This document shows positions 1 through 9,428 of a DNA stretch of 64,000 nt, piece by piece. How positions within the stretch are numbered: position 1 is the stretch's first letter; the number at the start of each line of letters is the position of its first letter. The stretch lies in the NCBI GenBank assembly GCA_025057755.1, contig JANWVC010000003.1, positions 418,289 through 482,288 of the forward strand, read 5' to 3'. The notes beneath the pieces are model-generated. The model ran no database searches, was not told where the DNA came from, and saw only the letters and a program-made list of their open reading frames with translations. This stretch comes from Limisphaera sp. (GTDB lineage Bacteria; Verrucomicrobiota; Verrucomicrobiia; Limisphaerales; Limisphaeraceae). The translations under genes and the position numbers were made by a program.

Positions 1-314
1 CCTTCGTACTTATAATAAATGTGGGCAGGAGTCTGGAGTGCCCTCTCCAATCGGACCGCCCGAAGCAAGGGCGTGGGTCGCCACAGAGCGTAGATTTCCC
101 GGACCGGTTCAGGGATTTCAACCCATCGCTCCGGGCTCATCTCCTGTTGCACAAGGTTTTCCGGAAAAATCGCCGCCAACATGTCGGGTGCCACTGGTTG
201 CCGCGTTGCCGGGTGCAAAGGGGGCGGCAAAGGCTCGGGAAGGTCCGCCAGCAGATTGTACCACGCAGAGGGAATCTCTGACTGGGGTAGTATGAATCGA
301 ATGCGTTGGCTCAT
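1..314 (-). CDS. trpB: TrpB2-type tryptophan synthase beta chain, N-terminal part (cut by the left edge)
   Basis: Reading the minus strand from an ATG at 314 gives 104 open codons that leave the window at base 1. The protein begins [20 protein letters not shown] and goes on with [35 protein letters not shown] and AHIYYKYEG. This is the characteristic N-terminus of the TrpB2 subgroup of the PLP-dependent tryptophan synthase beta chain, which condenses indole with serine in the cytoplasm. The extended N-terminus and the WRPTPL segment separate it from the common TrpB1 form. The catalytic lysine should lie just beyond the edge and cannot be seen. No good Shine-Dalgarno sequence precedes the ATG. 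Plus-strand reading frames over this stretch are antisense shadows. TrpB2 is frequent in archaea and thermophilic bacteria; its presence here gives no operon context because the neighbours are out of view. Confidence 0.88.
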   Translation of the reverse strand, partial: MSQRIRFILPQSEIPSAWYNLLADLPEPLPPPLHPATRQPVAPDMLAAIFPENLVQQEMSPERWVEIPEPVREIYALWRPTPLLRAVRLERALQTPAHIYYKYE

Positions 315-1324
315 GGATGAGTTGACGCTGCTAAATAATCTTGGGTTCATCTTTAGACAGGCTTTTCTAGGTTCGTCAATCCAGATGTAGATTGCAGGTC
401 TTTTCCGACCTCAGGAGGGGCGGACAAGGCATCCCAAGCCATCCCGTACCTCCGGATTGAAGCCCGGTAGAGCCAGAAAGGAAAAAGCATGTGCGCATCT
501 GGCGAAGATGAAGCATGTGCTGCGGCACGTAGAGGCCACAATCTTTGGGAATCCCATTCCCCCCAGGGTTCAAGCTCTCTTGCAAGCCCGGTCTGGCGGA
601 CCATCGACCTTGTCTAAGCTTTCCTCGGCCCTATCCTTTGTTGGATATGCATGCGAGGCCTTTCTGAAAACTCGCCCATGGGGGAAACATGATTGCCAGC
701 GATGCACAGCTGGGCACGTCGGTCCCCGGACACTTGGGAGATTCAGGCCCAAAAGAGACGGATCAACAGCGCAATCCAGCAGGTCTCGCACACTGCACCA
801 AGTGACGGTTGACGCTTTCACATCAACGAATGGCTAACAAAGACTTTCGCGGCGATGGGCCACGATATAGGGGCTATTGGATTACGTGCGCCTTATCTCA
901 TGCACTCTTCGAAGCTCCTTCCTATTGCATGGAGTGGACACCTAGCGGCCACGAAGCAAGTCTGCTCCATTGTCCGGTGCACTTCGGCGCAACAACGCCG
1001 GACTCCCGGCCGGGAGCGTATCCTGAGTGCGGTTTGCCCGTTGCCGTTGTTGCCTGAGCCGCACGCTCTGACAGGGTTCTCAAGGCGACAACGGACCGTT
1101 GCCTGCGGGATCAGTAGCTCCCCCACGGGAATTGCTCAACCTTTCACTGCACTCACTGGATGCACGTTAGAATACATAGCATTGCGATGTAACCTCCTGT
1201 AGCGGAAAAGGGGCAAGCTACTCCACGAACCAAGTCGAGGATCCAGCCAGTCACGGGTATCCGGATCTGAACGTTGAAATCAAAATACACGGCGACGGCG
1301 TGACTCAAACAGGTAGATCGAAAC
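315..1324. other. About 1 kb without a recognisable gene
   Basis: This stretch separates the divergent trpB and nfnA genes. Short open frames occur on both strands, for example 457-837 on plus and 893-1126 on minus, but none has a recognisable family signature, a convincing ribosome binding site or coding-like composition. It probably holds the trpB promoter and decayed sequence. No hairpin or repeat stands out. Confidence 0.5.
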
Positions 1325-2215
1325 ATGTACACAATCGTCGAAGCAAAATTGTTGGCACCGCAAATCAAGTTGTTCCGGATTGAGGCACCGGCCACTGCGC
1401 GACGGCAACGCCCGGGGCAATTTGTAATTGTGCGAGTTCATAAAGCCGGAGAACGAATACCATTGACTGTCTCGGATTCGGATCCGCATGCGGCGACGAT
1501 TCCCCTCATTGTGCAAGGAGTAGGAAAGACCACCCGACTCTTGAACGAAAAAGGAGCTGGTGACTTTGTTCTGGACGTGGTCGGTTCTTTGGGCAAGCCG
1601 TCGGAAATTATGCGCTTCGGAGCCGTGGTGGTGATTGGCGGAGGCGTCGGCGCGGCAATCGCCTATCCAACCGCCCGTGCGTTGAAACAGGCGGGCAATC
1701 ATGTGACCGTGGTTTTAGGTGCTCGCAGCCGAGACTTTATCATCTTGGAGCAGGAAATGCGCAGCATCAGTGATCGCCTCTCCGTGACCACCAACGACGG
1801 TTCATACAGCCAGAAAGGGCTTGTCACCGACGCCTTATGCCACCGACTGACGGCTGGCCCTTCTGTAAACTATGTGCTTGCCATCGGGCCGATTCGCATG
1901 ATGGCAGCAGCGGCCGACGTCACCCGGCCTTTTGGAATCCGTACGGTAGTTAGTGTCAACCCGATCATGGTGGATGGCACCGGTATGTGCGGCGGATGCC
2001 GCATTCAGGTCGGCACGGAAAGCCGGTTTGCTTGTGTGGATGGACCTGAGTTTGATGCTCGCCGGGTCAACGTTGGTCGGTTGGTCGCACGTAACACGAT
2101 GTACCGCCAGCAAGAGCTCCGGGCATTACAGGAATGGGAACGCGCCCGTTCGGGGAATGGGTGCAGGTTATCGAGTCAAGGTGCATCCCTTGAACCGGGT
2201 GACCAGTTTCCATGA
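1325..2215 (+). CDS. nfnA: NfnA/SudB-like FAD- and [2Fe-2S]-containing reductase subunit
   Basis: This 296-residue protein resembles the small subunit of NADH-dependent ferredoxin:NADP oxidoreductase (also annotated as sulfide dehydrogenase beta subunit). The ferredoxin-reductase-like FAD domain carries PGQFVIVRV and ERIPLTVSD, followed by VGKTTRLL and LDVVGSLGKPSE. The nucleotide-binding loop reads IGGGVGAA where relatives have GGGVGIAP. The C-terminal [2Fe-2S] signature DGTGMCGGCR with a third Cys in FACVDGPEFD is complete (C-x2-C-x11-C). In working enzymes it pairs with NfnB and couples NADH, NADPH and ferredoxin in the cytoplasm. Its stop overlaps the nfnB start in an ATGA arrangement, the usual nfnAB coupling. 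Since nfnB is broken, this subunit may be orphaned; its own frame is intact but the altered NAD loop could be early decay. The ATG at 1325 follows a weak AGGTAG-like site. Confidence 0.82.
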   Translation: MYTIVEAKLLAPQIKLFRIEAPATARRQRPGQFVIVRVHKAGERIPLTVSDSDPHAATIPLIVQGVGKTTRLLNEKGAGDFVLDVVGSLGKPSEIMRFGAVVVIGGGVGAAIAYPTARALKQAGNHVTVVLGARSRDFIILEQEMRSISDRLSVTTNDGSYSQKGLVTDALCHRLTAGPSVNYVLAIGPIRMMAAAADVTRPFGIRTVVSVNPIMVDGTGMCGGCRIQVGTESRFACVDGPEFDARRVNVGRLVARNTMYRQQELRALQEWERARSGNGCRLSSQGASLEPGDQFP

Positions 2216-3637
2216 GCACCCCCCTTCCACCGCGGGAGCGTATAAAGTTGCCCCGGCAAAGGATGCCGGAGCCAGAACCCATACAACGCCGGTGTAACCT
2301 TGCCGAGGTGACCCTTGGATTGAGCCAAGAGTTGGCCCGGCAACAAGCGCTGCGCTGTCTGGAATGTGCCAGTCCACAATGTTCTCAAGGCTGCCCAGTG
2401 GGAGTGAAGCTGAAAGAGTTTGTCCAGTCGATTTTGGAAGGGGATTTCTCGCTGCTTCCACAAAGATCCGCGCGGACAATGTGTTGCCGGCCGTCACAGG
2501 ACGGGTCTGTCCGCAAGAGCATCAATGTGAAGGCCGCTGCGTTTTGGGGCGGCGGGGTGAACCCGTGGGCATTGGCTATTTGGAACGCTTCGTATCCGAT
2601 GACGAGCGTGCTCATGGCAGTCCGGCTCCACCTCCGATGTCGCCACCCTCCGGCAAAAAGGTGGCCGTTGTGGGCAGTGGCCCTGCAGGGTTAAGCACTG
2701 CCTGTGACCTCGTACGCCGTGGCCACGACCTGGGGGTACTGGAAGCGCTGCATGCAATCGGCGGCGTGTTGGTTTACGGCATTCTGGAGTTTCGTTTATC
2801 CAATGGAATCGTCCTTCAAGAAGTCGGACATTTGCCACGGATGGGGGGCCAATTCCGGATCCACGTTGGTGTTGGCAAAACGGTCACGTTGGACGACCTT
2901 CTAAATCAGAAAGGCTACGACCCAGTGTTTGTGGCCGCGGGTGCAAGCTTACCGGTGTTTCTGAACATCCCTGGAGAGTATCTTTGCGGCGTATATTCAG
3001 CTAATGAATTTCTAACTCGTGTGAATCTTATGAAGGCCTATCGGGAGGATTACGACGAGCCCGTGTTCAATTGCCGCGGGCGGGAGGTAGTGGTCATCGG
3101 AGGAGGTAACACAGCCATGGATGCTGTGCGCACGGCGCTTCGGCTGGGGGCTGCGCATGCTACGATCGTTTACCGTCGATCTGAAGCTGAAATGCCGGCC
3201 CGAGTTGAGGAGATCAAGCACGCGCGCGAAGAAGGAGTCCGGCTCCAACTGTTGACCAGTCCGGTCGAATTTATGAATGACGGAAAAGGATGGCTCTCCG
3301 GTGTGCGTTGCATTCGAATGGCATTGGGTCCGGCGGACGATTCCGGAAGATGCCGTCCTGTGCCTGTGCCACATTCGGAATTCATTCTGCCAGCACAGAT
3401 GGCCGTAATTGCCGTGGGCAACCGCAGCAATCCACTGGTGCAGTCCACCACCCCAGACCTCGAAACCACGCCGTAGGGATACATCCGGGCAGATCCGGAA
3501 ACGATGAAAACGCCCAAGAAAGGCGTGTTTGCGGGGGAGATGTTGTAACGGGTGGGGGCACCGTCATCCTGGCCATGGGCGCTGGTCGCAAGGCAGCCCG
3601 AGCCATTGATGACTACTTAAAAACCGGCCGCTGGTAA
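2212..3637 (+). pseudogene. nfnB: Broken nfnB/gltD-like NADPH-dependent oxidoreductase large subunit
   Basis: Three reading frames together spell one NfnB/SudA/GltD-like flavoprotein. Codons from 2212 give CLECASPQCSQGCPVGV (Fe-S ligands) up to EGDF. Near 2446 one base, apparently a C, is missing, and the frame shifts to KIRADNVLPAVTGRVCPQEH, the second Cys cluster EHQCEGRCVLG, the FAD loop VAVVGSGPAGLS and the NADPH loop VVVIGGGNTAMDAVRTALRLG. An in-frame TAG at 3474-3476 interrupts a continuing match (RADPETMKTPKKGVFAG). Near 3535 a missing G in a G-run moves the frame again to GGDVVTGGGTVILAMGAGRK and DDYLKTG. Two indels plus a nonsense codon in one gene argue for true decay, although a homopolymer sequencing error could explain the last indel. 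The start overlaps the nfnA stop. Confidence 0.85.
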
Positions 3638-4496
3638 GCCAGCTTGGTGTCTTTCAGCAGGCGTTCGACTCTGACTCCCCACGCTTGCCGAGGCACTTTC
3701 ATCTCTTAAGTTCTGGCTACATTGGAAGAGACGCACTTCTTCTCTCTCGATCGGTTGGCGTTATGATGTCGATTAAACTCCCGCGGACTTCTCTAACCAG
3801 ACGCTCACATCCGGTCGCATAGTTTCGGACGAGCGCAATCCCGGGCATCAACTATGATCTCACGCCGACCGTCCATTTGACTGGTTTTACACCAAGCCAT
3901 TTGCCTGGCAGTCGATCTGACTATGAGTCGACTTTTACGCAGAAGATCGAGGAGTCATGCACTAATGCTTGTAATGCTATGCCGCATGTTCCTCGACTGC
4001 TGCAGAAACCCGCTTACGATTCGGTTGTTGCGGACCGCCCAAGCGCATAGCGACCCCGTTCGGTCCCTGCAATTCCCTTGTTGCCACGAAGTATGGATGC
4101 AAAGTCCAGTCGGTTGTCTGGTGGGGCTATTGACCTTCCGCAAAGAAATGCGTGATAGGAACTGCCTTCAATGAATCGGCTCACGTTTGAATCAAGCAAG
4201 GGCAAGACGTGAGACCTACCTAAGAGGGCATGGGTTGATGCATGATTCATTCAAACATGGTCCGGTTCGGTCAAGCCGCAACAATCGGAGGACCAGACCT
4301 GAAGGGGCAGGCAAGGTTGCCTTTTGAAGGAAGGCCCTCAAGGACGTGAAGATGCCCCAGCTGCGTTTCGAAAACAGGCGCGGGATGCCTTTGGAATCCT
4401 TGCCCGAAAGTTGCCACTCGCAACCATGGTCGCCAACCCGGAACTAAATACAGGCAGGTTCCACACGACGGGTCTGCAAAAGATGCCCAAACTTCC
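3638..4496. other. About 860 bases without a recognisable gene
   Basis: No frame on either strand resembles a known family. The short frames at 3923-4174 (plus) and 4014-4250 (minus) overlap each other and look random. The stretch lies between two pseudogenes and is most simply decayed sequence. Confidence 0.5.
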
Positions 4497-6316
4497 TTAC
4501 TCGATGTTTGGCAAAGCCTCCCATGGCGGCACTGTGTAAACCCCGATGTCGTCAAACCAGGTAATTTCATCTGGCATCTGCCGCACTTCCAGCAAGAGCA
4601 CGAGTTCATCTGCGTCCTGGGGCACTTGAATGATGTCGCAGGCACGCCGCCAGCCGGATCGATCGTGCTCCGTAAAACGGATACGGGGTTGGGTTAAAGA
4701 CCAGTTCCATTGACCTGCTCGTTTCCATCCAATCCGCACCCATGCGGACGCGCCCCGAGCATGGACTTCCACAATGAATCGCGGATGATGCCGTGCGGGT
4801 ATTATGGTAGCAAGGCACCCTTTTTACACGCCGGAGGCACAGAGGGCACCCGGTCGCGAGCGACCCACACGCGAGTCCGCGTAGAACGAACCTGTGCGGA
4901 CGGACGGCGGTTGCCATGTCCACCAACCCTGGGGAGGGCGATCCGGTCGTGGAAGTTCGTGCTTGGGTCCCGAGTAGCTGGAGTGTAACAGCCGTTAGCC
5001 AGAAGGTTCGTGAGTTGGCCTGCCAGTCGCCGGTGCGCCAAGAAATTCCGAGCCCAGTCGCGTGGGTTTTCACTGACGGCCAATGCGTGCACGAATCCCG
5101 GGAGAGCTTCAGCCCATGTGCCCCGAAAGGCGCGGCTGGAAAGCTCCCACGCAATCCAATTGCGCGGTTCTCCCTATAAACCAGACGCAGGCATCGGCCA
5201 CATGGGTTGCAGCACAGAGATTGGCGAAGAAACGGTTCAAACGAGAACCGTTCAATTCGCGAAAGCACCAAGAGGAGTTGGGAGGATTGATATACATGTC
5301 GAGGTAGAGTCCAAAGCCGCCTTGGACCTGAGTGGAGGGGGCCCTGTGATGATACGGATCCACAAGGGTTCGCGCCGGACCGCACACTCGCCAGGCCGGC
5401 CGATGAAAGTCATTCCGCCCTGCGTCGTAGCGGTAAGCATGCTCATCGCCGTCTACCAAATCGGCGCTCACAGGCAAAGCGTCGAGCATTCCGTTGAAGA
5501 AAGCAGGCCCTAGCACTCCGTCCCCCGCAGCGGCGGCTACAGGGTCTGGTTCCTCGAGGTATTCTCGGTAAGCGCTCAGTCACCAGAAGCTGAGGACGGT
5601 GAGATCGGGATATTCGGCAGTCATCGCAGACATAATCTGGCGTCCGCGCCGGCGCGCCAATGCCTGGAGTTCAGGCCAAGGCGGATCACCCCGCAGCCGT
5701 TGAAACTGTCGGCTCTCGTGGTAATCTCTGGATCGACCATCACCCCAATGGCATGGCCCTGACGCGCGAGCCGGGCTAAGACGGCATGGTTGGAAGCTAC
5801 CCGTGTCCAAGCGGAATCATCGGTCCACGATAAACGCTGTTTGGGTGACCAGAAAGCGATGAAGAAATTGTGCCGAAGCGTCCGGGAAGCACAGGCCCGA
5901 AGGGCCGGCAGCTCATTGGTAAACCAATCAATCCGCCAGACTGGATCTCTGAGAAGCGTAAGGCTGCTGAGTTCCGTTCCGTCTGGGTGTTGACTACGAA
6001 CGACCAGTGCAACTCCATCAATCGGCAGACGGGTCCATTGATCGAGATGTCGGGCGACGTCGGAGGGTTGCGCGGCCAGAAGGTCCCATCCGTGCGCAAT
6101 CAGACGAGTTTCAGGCGGTCCTGCGGCAACAGGCATCACGTAGGAAACCGAAACCCGCCTAGTGAACTCATTGCTGATCCGACGCAAGCATGGAATGCCA
6201 AGAGAGGCGCGACATCCATTCATGTTCGCTCCCATGTCACTTACTCGAATAGCCGCTGCGTGTCCCGGACAGAAGTAGTTTGCGTGAGCCTCAGGGTAAA
6301 AAATGCCGCGAGCCAA
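4497..6316 (-). pseudogene. Frameshifted remnant of a large secreted protein, possibly carbohydrate-active
   Basis: Consecutive minus-strand pieces in different frames join into one protein-like text: 6316 to about 5740 (RLIAHGWDLLAAQPSDV, LPIDGVALVVR, HNFFIAFWSPKQRLSWTDD, VLARLARQGHAIGVMVDPE), 5810-5580 (ESRQFQRLRGDPPWPELQAL, ALARRRGRQIMSAMTAEYPD, LTVLSFW), 5516-5109 (FFNGMLDALP, DGDEHAYRYDAGRNDFHR, QVQGGFGLYLDMYINPP), 5092-4802 (HALAVSENPRDWARNFLA) and 4772-4497 (DELVLLLEVRQMPDEITWFD, DIGVYTVPP). This matches my memory of a hypothetical family of about 600 residues in Verrucomicrobiota and Lentisphaerota with a C-terminal carbohydrate-binding-like domain; I do not know its function. At least four frame changes are needed, so it cannot be expressed as one protein. 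The exact N-terminus is unclear because the region upstream of the first motif no longer looks like a signal peptide. Confidence 0.7.
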
Positions 6317-6497
6317 TGAGTTGGAATTGCTTTCCGGCCGAGTGTCGCATGCGCCCGCAGCTGCTTGGCGAGTTGTCCGAGCAACGCATCCGCTAGCTTC
6401 CCATGCTGCGACCGATTGACACTAGGGAAGCTTTTCGGGCCAGTGGAAGTTTCGGGCGTAAGCATGGGGCCCGTTCCCAAAAGACTCTGTAAATGAA

Positions 6498-7721
6498 GTG
6501 GGTCGCTTGCTGAAAACCATTCACAGGCTTACGTTGTCTCTTGTGGCGACCATGAAAGCCAGACAAGCACGTGAAGAGGTGACAGGCGAGAACGGTCGTC
6601 CTGCAGTCGTGTCCGATTTGAATCTGGCCGACCTGTTGGATCGTTACACAGCGCCCGGCGTCTTGTGGCGCCAGGAAGAAGGCGGCAAGATCCGGTGCGT
6701 GGCGTGCGGGCATCGTTGTTTGTTAGCGCCCGGACGACGAGGGATCTGCAAAGTGCGCATTCATCGGGACGGGCAGTTGCGGGTGCCCTTTGGGTACGTG
6801 GCGGGGGTCGCTAGCGATCCCATTGAAAAGAAACCTTTTTTTCACGTTTTGCCGGGGACTGATGCCCTGACCTTTGGGATGCTCGGCTGCGACTTTCACT
6901 GTTCATATTGCCAGAACTGGGTGACAAGCCAGGCCTTGAGAGATCCAGCAGCGCGAGCGCCCATTCAGGTGGTGAGCCCGGAGCAATTAGTGGCAGCCGC
7001 TGTCCGTGCAGGGGCTCGATCCATCATCTCCAGTTACAACGAACCGTTGATCACCGCGGAATGGGCCGTAGCGGTGTTCCAAAGAGCGTGGGAACATGGA
7101 TTCCTATGCGGTTTTGTGTCGAATGGCAATGCCACACCCGAAGCGCTGGATTATCTGCAACCATGGATCCGATGTTATAAGGTAGACTTAAAAACATTTG
7201 ACGATCGCCGGTATCGGTCCTTGGGGGGCACTCTGGCACATGTATTGGAAACCATTCGGCAAGTACATGCGCGGGGGGTGTGGCTGGAAGTGGTCACGCT
7301 CGTGGTGCCCGGATGGAACGATAGCGACGCTGAACTGCGGGATATTGCGCGATTCCTGGTCTCGGTAAGTCCGGACATTCCTTGGCACGTGACGGCGTTC
7401 CATCCGGACTATCAAATGACCGAGCCACGGGCGACCACGGCATCCGACTTGATCCGGGCAGCGGAGATTGGTGCCGGCGAGGGACTACGTTACGTTTATG
7501 CAGGGAATCTTCCCGGTCGCGTCGGACCGTGGGAAGACACGCGGTGTCCCAGTTGTGGGTATACTGTGGTCGCGCGCATTGGTTATGTGGTAACCCGTTA
7601 CGACCTCACGACCCACGGTGCTTGCCGTCAGTGTGGCGCCCGACTGCCGGGCCTTTGGCATCAGCAAGAGATTCACCTTGTTCCAACCGGCTGGCGACAG
7701 CCTCGTCAGGTTGTTCTTTGA
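6498..7721 (+). CDS. amrS: AmmeMemoRadiSam system radical SAM enzyme
   Basis: This is a member of the radical SAM family that accompanies the AMMECR1 and Memo-like proteins. Residues 131-138 hold the cluster-binding motif CDFHCSYC (Cx3Cx2C), preceded by FFHVLPGTDALTFGMLGC and followed by SYNEPL and KVDLKTFDDRRYR, all typical of the family. An additional zinc- or cluster-like Cys group sits near residues 67-84 (CVACGHRC, GICKV), and a C-terminal zinc ribbon has CPSCG and CRQCG. The physiological substrate of this system is not something the sequence shows. The GTG at 6498 opens the frame; the ATG at 6552 (residue 19) is an equally plausible start because conserved sequence begins well after it. 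No AMMECR1 or Memo gene is visible nearby, so the enzyme stands alone here between a pseudogene and the convergent M16 pair. Confidence 0.88.
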   Translation: MGRLLKTIHRLTLSLVATMKARQAREEVTGENGRPAVVSDLNLADLLDRYTAPGVLWRQEEGGKIRCVACGHRCLLAPGRRGICKVRIHRDGQLRVPFGYVAGVASDPIEKKPFFHVLPGTDALTFGMLGCDFHCSYCQNWVTSQALRDPAARAPIQVVSPEQLVAAAVRAGARSIISSYNEPLITAEWAVAVFQRAWEHGFLCGFVSNGNATPEALDYLQPWIRCYKVDLKTFDDRRYRSLGGTLAHVLETIRQVHARGVWLEVVTLVVPGWNDSDAELRDIARFLVSVSPDIPWHVTAFHPDYQMTEPRATTASDLIRAAEIGAGEGLRYVYAGNLPGRVGPWEDTRCPSCGYTVVARIGYVVTRYDLTTHGACRQCGARLPGLWHQQEIHLVPTGWRQPRQVVL

Positions 7722-7801
7722 TGAATCCGCGCGGCGGCGGGCGCGCAGGGAACCCATGGTCCGGGGAGGAAGATCTTGTGTCTTTGTTTTACCGCGCAGA
7801 T

Positions 7802-9412
7802 TCATTTCCGACCCGGGTTCAATCGTGCGGGTTCCCCTAACGGCTGCAAGGTCAGCGGATCGCGCAAAGGCCAGTCGATCACGGGGCCAGGAGATAAGTC
7901 AAACAAGCTGACTGGACGATCCGGGTGGCCCAGCAAGATTTCGTCTCTGTTGCCGACGATCAAAATGACGAGCTGTTCTAGAGGCAGGTGCGTTCGAGCC
8001 ACACGCAACACATCCTCGCGCGAGACTGTGGCGATACGGCTGCGAAATTGCTTCCAGTAGTTGGGATCTTTTGCGAAACGGCCTGTCAGTTCATCTTGAG
8101 CAAAGAGTTGAGCGGTTTGCGCCTTGGTGGCAAACCTTCGTGGGAAGGTGTCAATGAACGCGCGCTGAGCCGTATGCAGCTCCTGCTCGGACACCGGCTC
8201 AGACCGGATGCGTCGCAATTCCTCCAACACGAGAGAAATGGCGTACGGCACCAAGCGGGACTGTGCTTGAAATGCGGCCCGAAACGGTTGGGCAAAATAC
8301 ACGCCACCCGGCAGAGAGGAACCTGCTGCGTAGGCCAGCCCTTCGTCCGACCGGACCCGATTCACCAGACGGGAGGTGAATCCCCCTCCGCCCAAGATGT
8401 CGTTCATGATCAGCAGGGGGAAAAAGTCCGGGTGATCGCGCGTAACGCCGGGCAATAACAACGACACACGCCCCTGATTAATCTCTTTGTGGACCAGGTA
8501 CGTTCCCGGCGGGGCAAAACGCCCATTAGTTGGTACGGACGGTGAGGTTTCGCCCACAAAGGGCCAGTGGGCAAATAGGTCCTCAAGTCTGGCAATGAAG
8601 TCGGCGCGGTCGAAATCACCGCTGGCTGCGACGACAAAATTGGAAGGCCAGAACCATCGGCGATGAAAGCGACTTAAATCCTCCCGGCGGATCCTTTCCA
8701 CGGATTGGATGGTGGGCTGGCGATTCATCCAAAAGTTTTCGCCGTACGCCAGGAACCCAACTTCCCGTTGTTCGATCGCTGCAGCATGGTCGTTCCGTTC
8801 TTTCATGCTCTGGAGGAGCTGTTGTTTACGCAGGACCAATTTATCTTCCTGAAACCGGGGCGTTGCCAACACTTCCCGCAGCAGGCGCAGACCCTCGTCC
8901 ATATCCTTGGCCAGGCAGCTGAAACTGACTGAGCCCTGCAGTTCACCAATGGAGGAATTGAGCAGAGCGGCGAGGAAGGCCAAGCGTTCCTCCAGTTCGT
9001 CAGCAGAACGAGTCTCGGTGCCGCCTCGAGCTAACAAGTATCCGGTCAATTCAGCCAGGCCTTCCTGTCCGGGTGGATCAAGGAAGGTCCCCACACGTAC
9101 CAAGATCACTACATTCACCAGGGGGAGCTCACGATCCGGGATCACGTAAGCCACCGGACCCGCGCGGAGCGTCACGCGCCAGGACGCAGGATCGGGTGGT
9201 TCATACGCCAATGGAGGGAACTGTAAATGCTCCGGCCGTTCCGGAATCTCCCCGCCGAGGTCCTGTGCCGGACCGCTGACCACGCTGCACCCTAATGGGA
9301 TTGCCAGCATCCAAAGGAGTAGCTTCGTCCGCCAAATCGGACGACCGAGCATGCCAAACTCAGTCGAAGCGGCCGAAGCAGAACGGGCGGGGACACCGAC
9401 GAGCGATCTCAT
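7802..9412 (-). CDS. M16 family peptidase-like subunit lacking the zinc motif (lipoprotein-like)
   Basis: The 536-residue product has the two-lobed M16 architecture (LPLVNVVILVRVGTF, GQEGLAELTGYLLARGG, then a second lobe with ILGGGGFTSRLVNRVRSDEG). Where catalytic members have HxxEH it reads EGLAELTGYLL, so the zinc site is absent. The second lobe motif RSDEGLAYA, which helps hold substrate in such heterodimers, is conserved. The N-terminus after the ATG at 9412 contains a hydrophobic stretch ending in LAIPLGCS, which fits a lipobox; the protein is therefore probably tethered outside the cytoplasmic membrane. An upstream in-frame ATG at 9574 would overlap the preceding gene by about 146 bases and is unlikely. 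The gene starts 16 bases after the stop of the catalytic partner, so the two are almost surely cotranscribed and form a heterodimer. Confidence 0.85.
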   Translation of the reverse strand: MRSLVGVPARSASAASTEFGMLGRPIWRTKLLLWMLAIPLGCSVVSGPAQDLGGEIPERPEHLQFPPLAYEPPDPASWRVTLRAGPVAYVIPDRELPLVNVVILVRVGTFLDPPGQEGLAELTGYLLARGGTETRSADELEERLAFLAALLNSSIGELQGSVSFSCLAKDMDEGLRLLREVLATPRFQEDKLVLRKQQLLQSMKERNDHAAAIEQREVGFLAYGENFWMNRQPTIQSVERIRREDLSRFHRRWFWPSNFVVAASGDFDRADFIARLEDLFAHWPFVGETSPSVPTNGRFAPPGTYLVHKEINQGRVSLLLPGVTRDHPDFFPLLIMNDILGGGGFTSRLVNRVRSDEGLAYAAGSSLPGGVYFAQPFRAAFQAQSRLVPYAISLVLEELRRIRSEPVSEQELHTAQRAFIDTFPRRFATKAQTAQLFAQDELTGRFAKDPNYWKQFRSRIATVSREDVLRVARTHLPLEQLVILIVGNRDEILLGHPDRPVSLFDLSPGPVIDWPLRDPLTLQPLGEPARLNPGRK

Positions 9413-9428
9413 AGTTCTTAAGAAAAAT

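Noticed and set aside
21..390. Three overlapping plus-strand frames at the left edge
   Set aside because: They are antisense to the trpB2 N-terminus, whose minus-strand translation is unmistakable, and they have no motif of their own.
457..837. 126-codon plus-strand frame as a gene
   Set aside because: No motif, no ribosome site, and composition like the surrounding noncoding DNA.
893..1126. Minus-strand frame with SGNNGNGQTA as a possible RHS fragment
   Set aside because: The resemblance is limited to a few Gly/Asn residues and does not extend to the conserved RHS core motifs.
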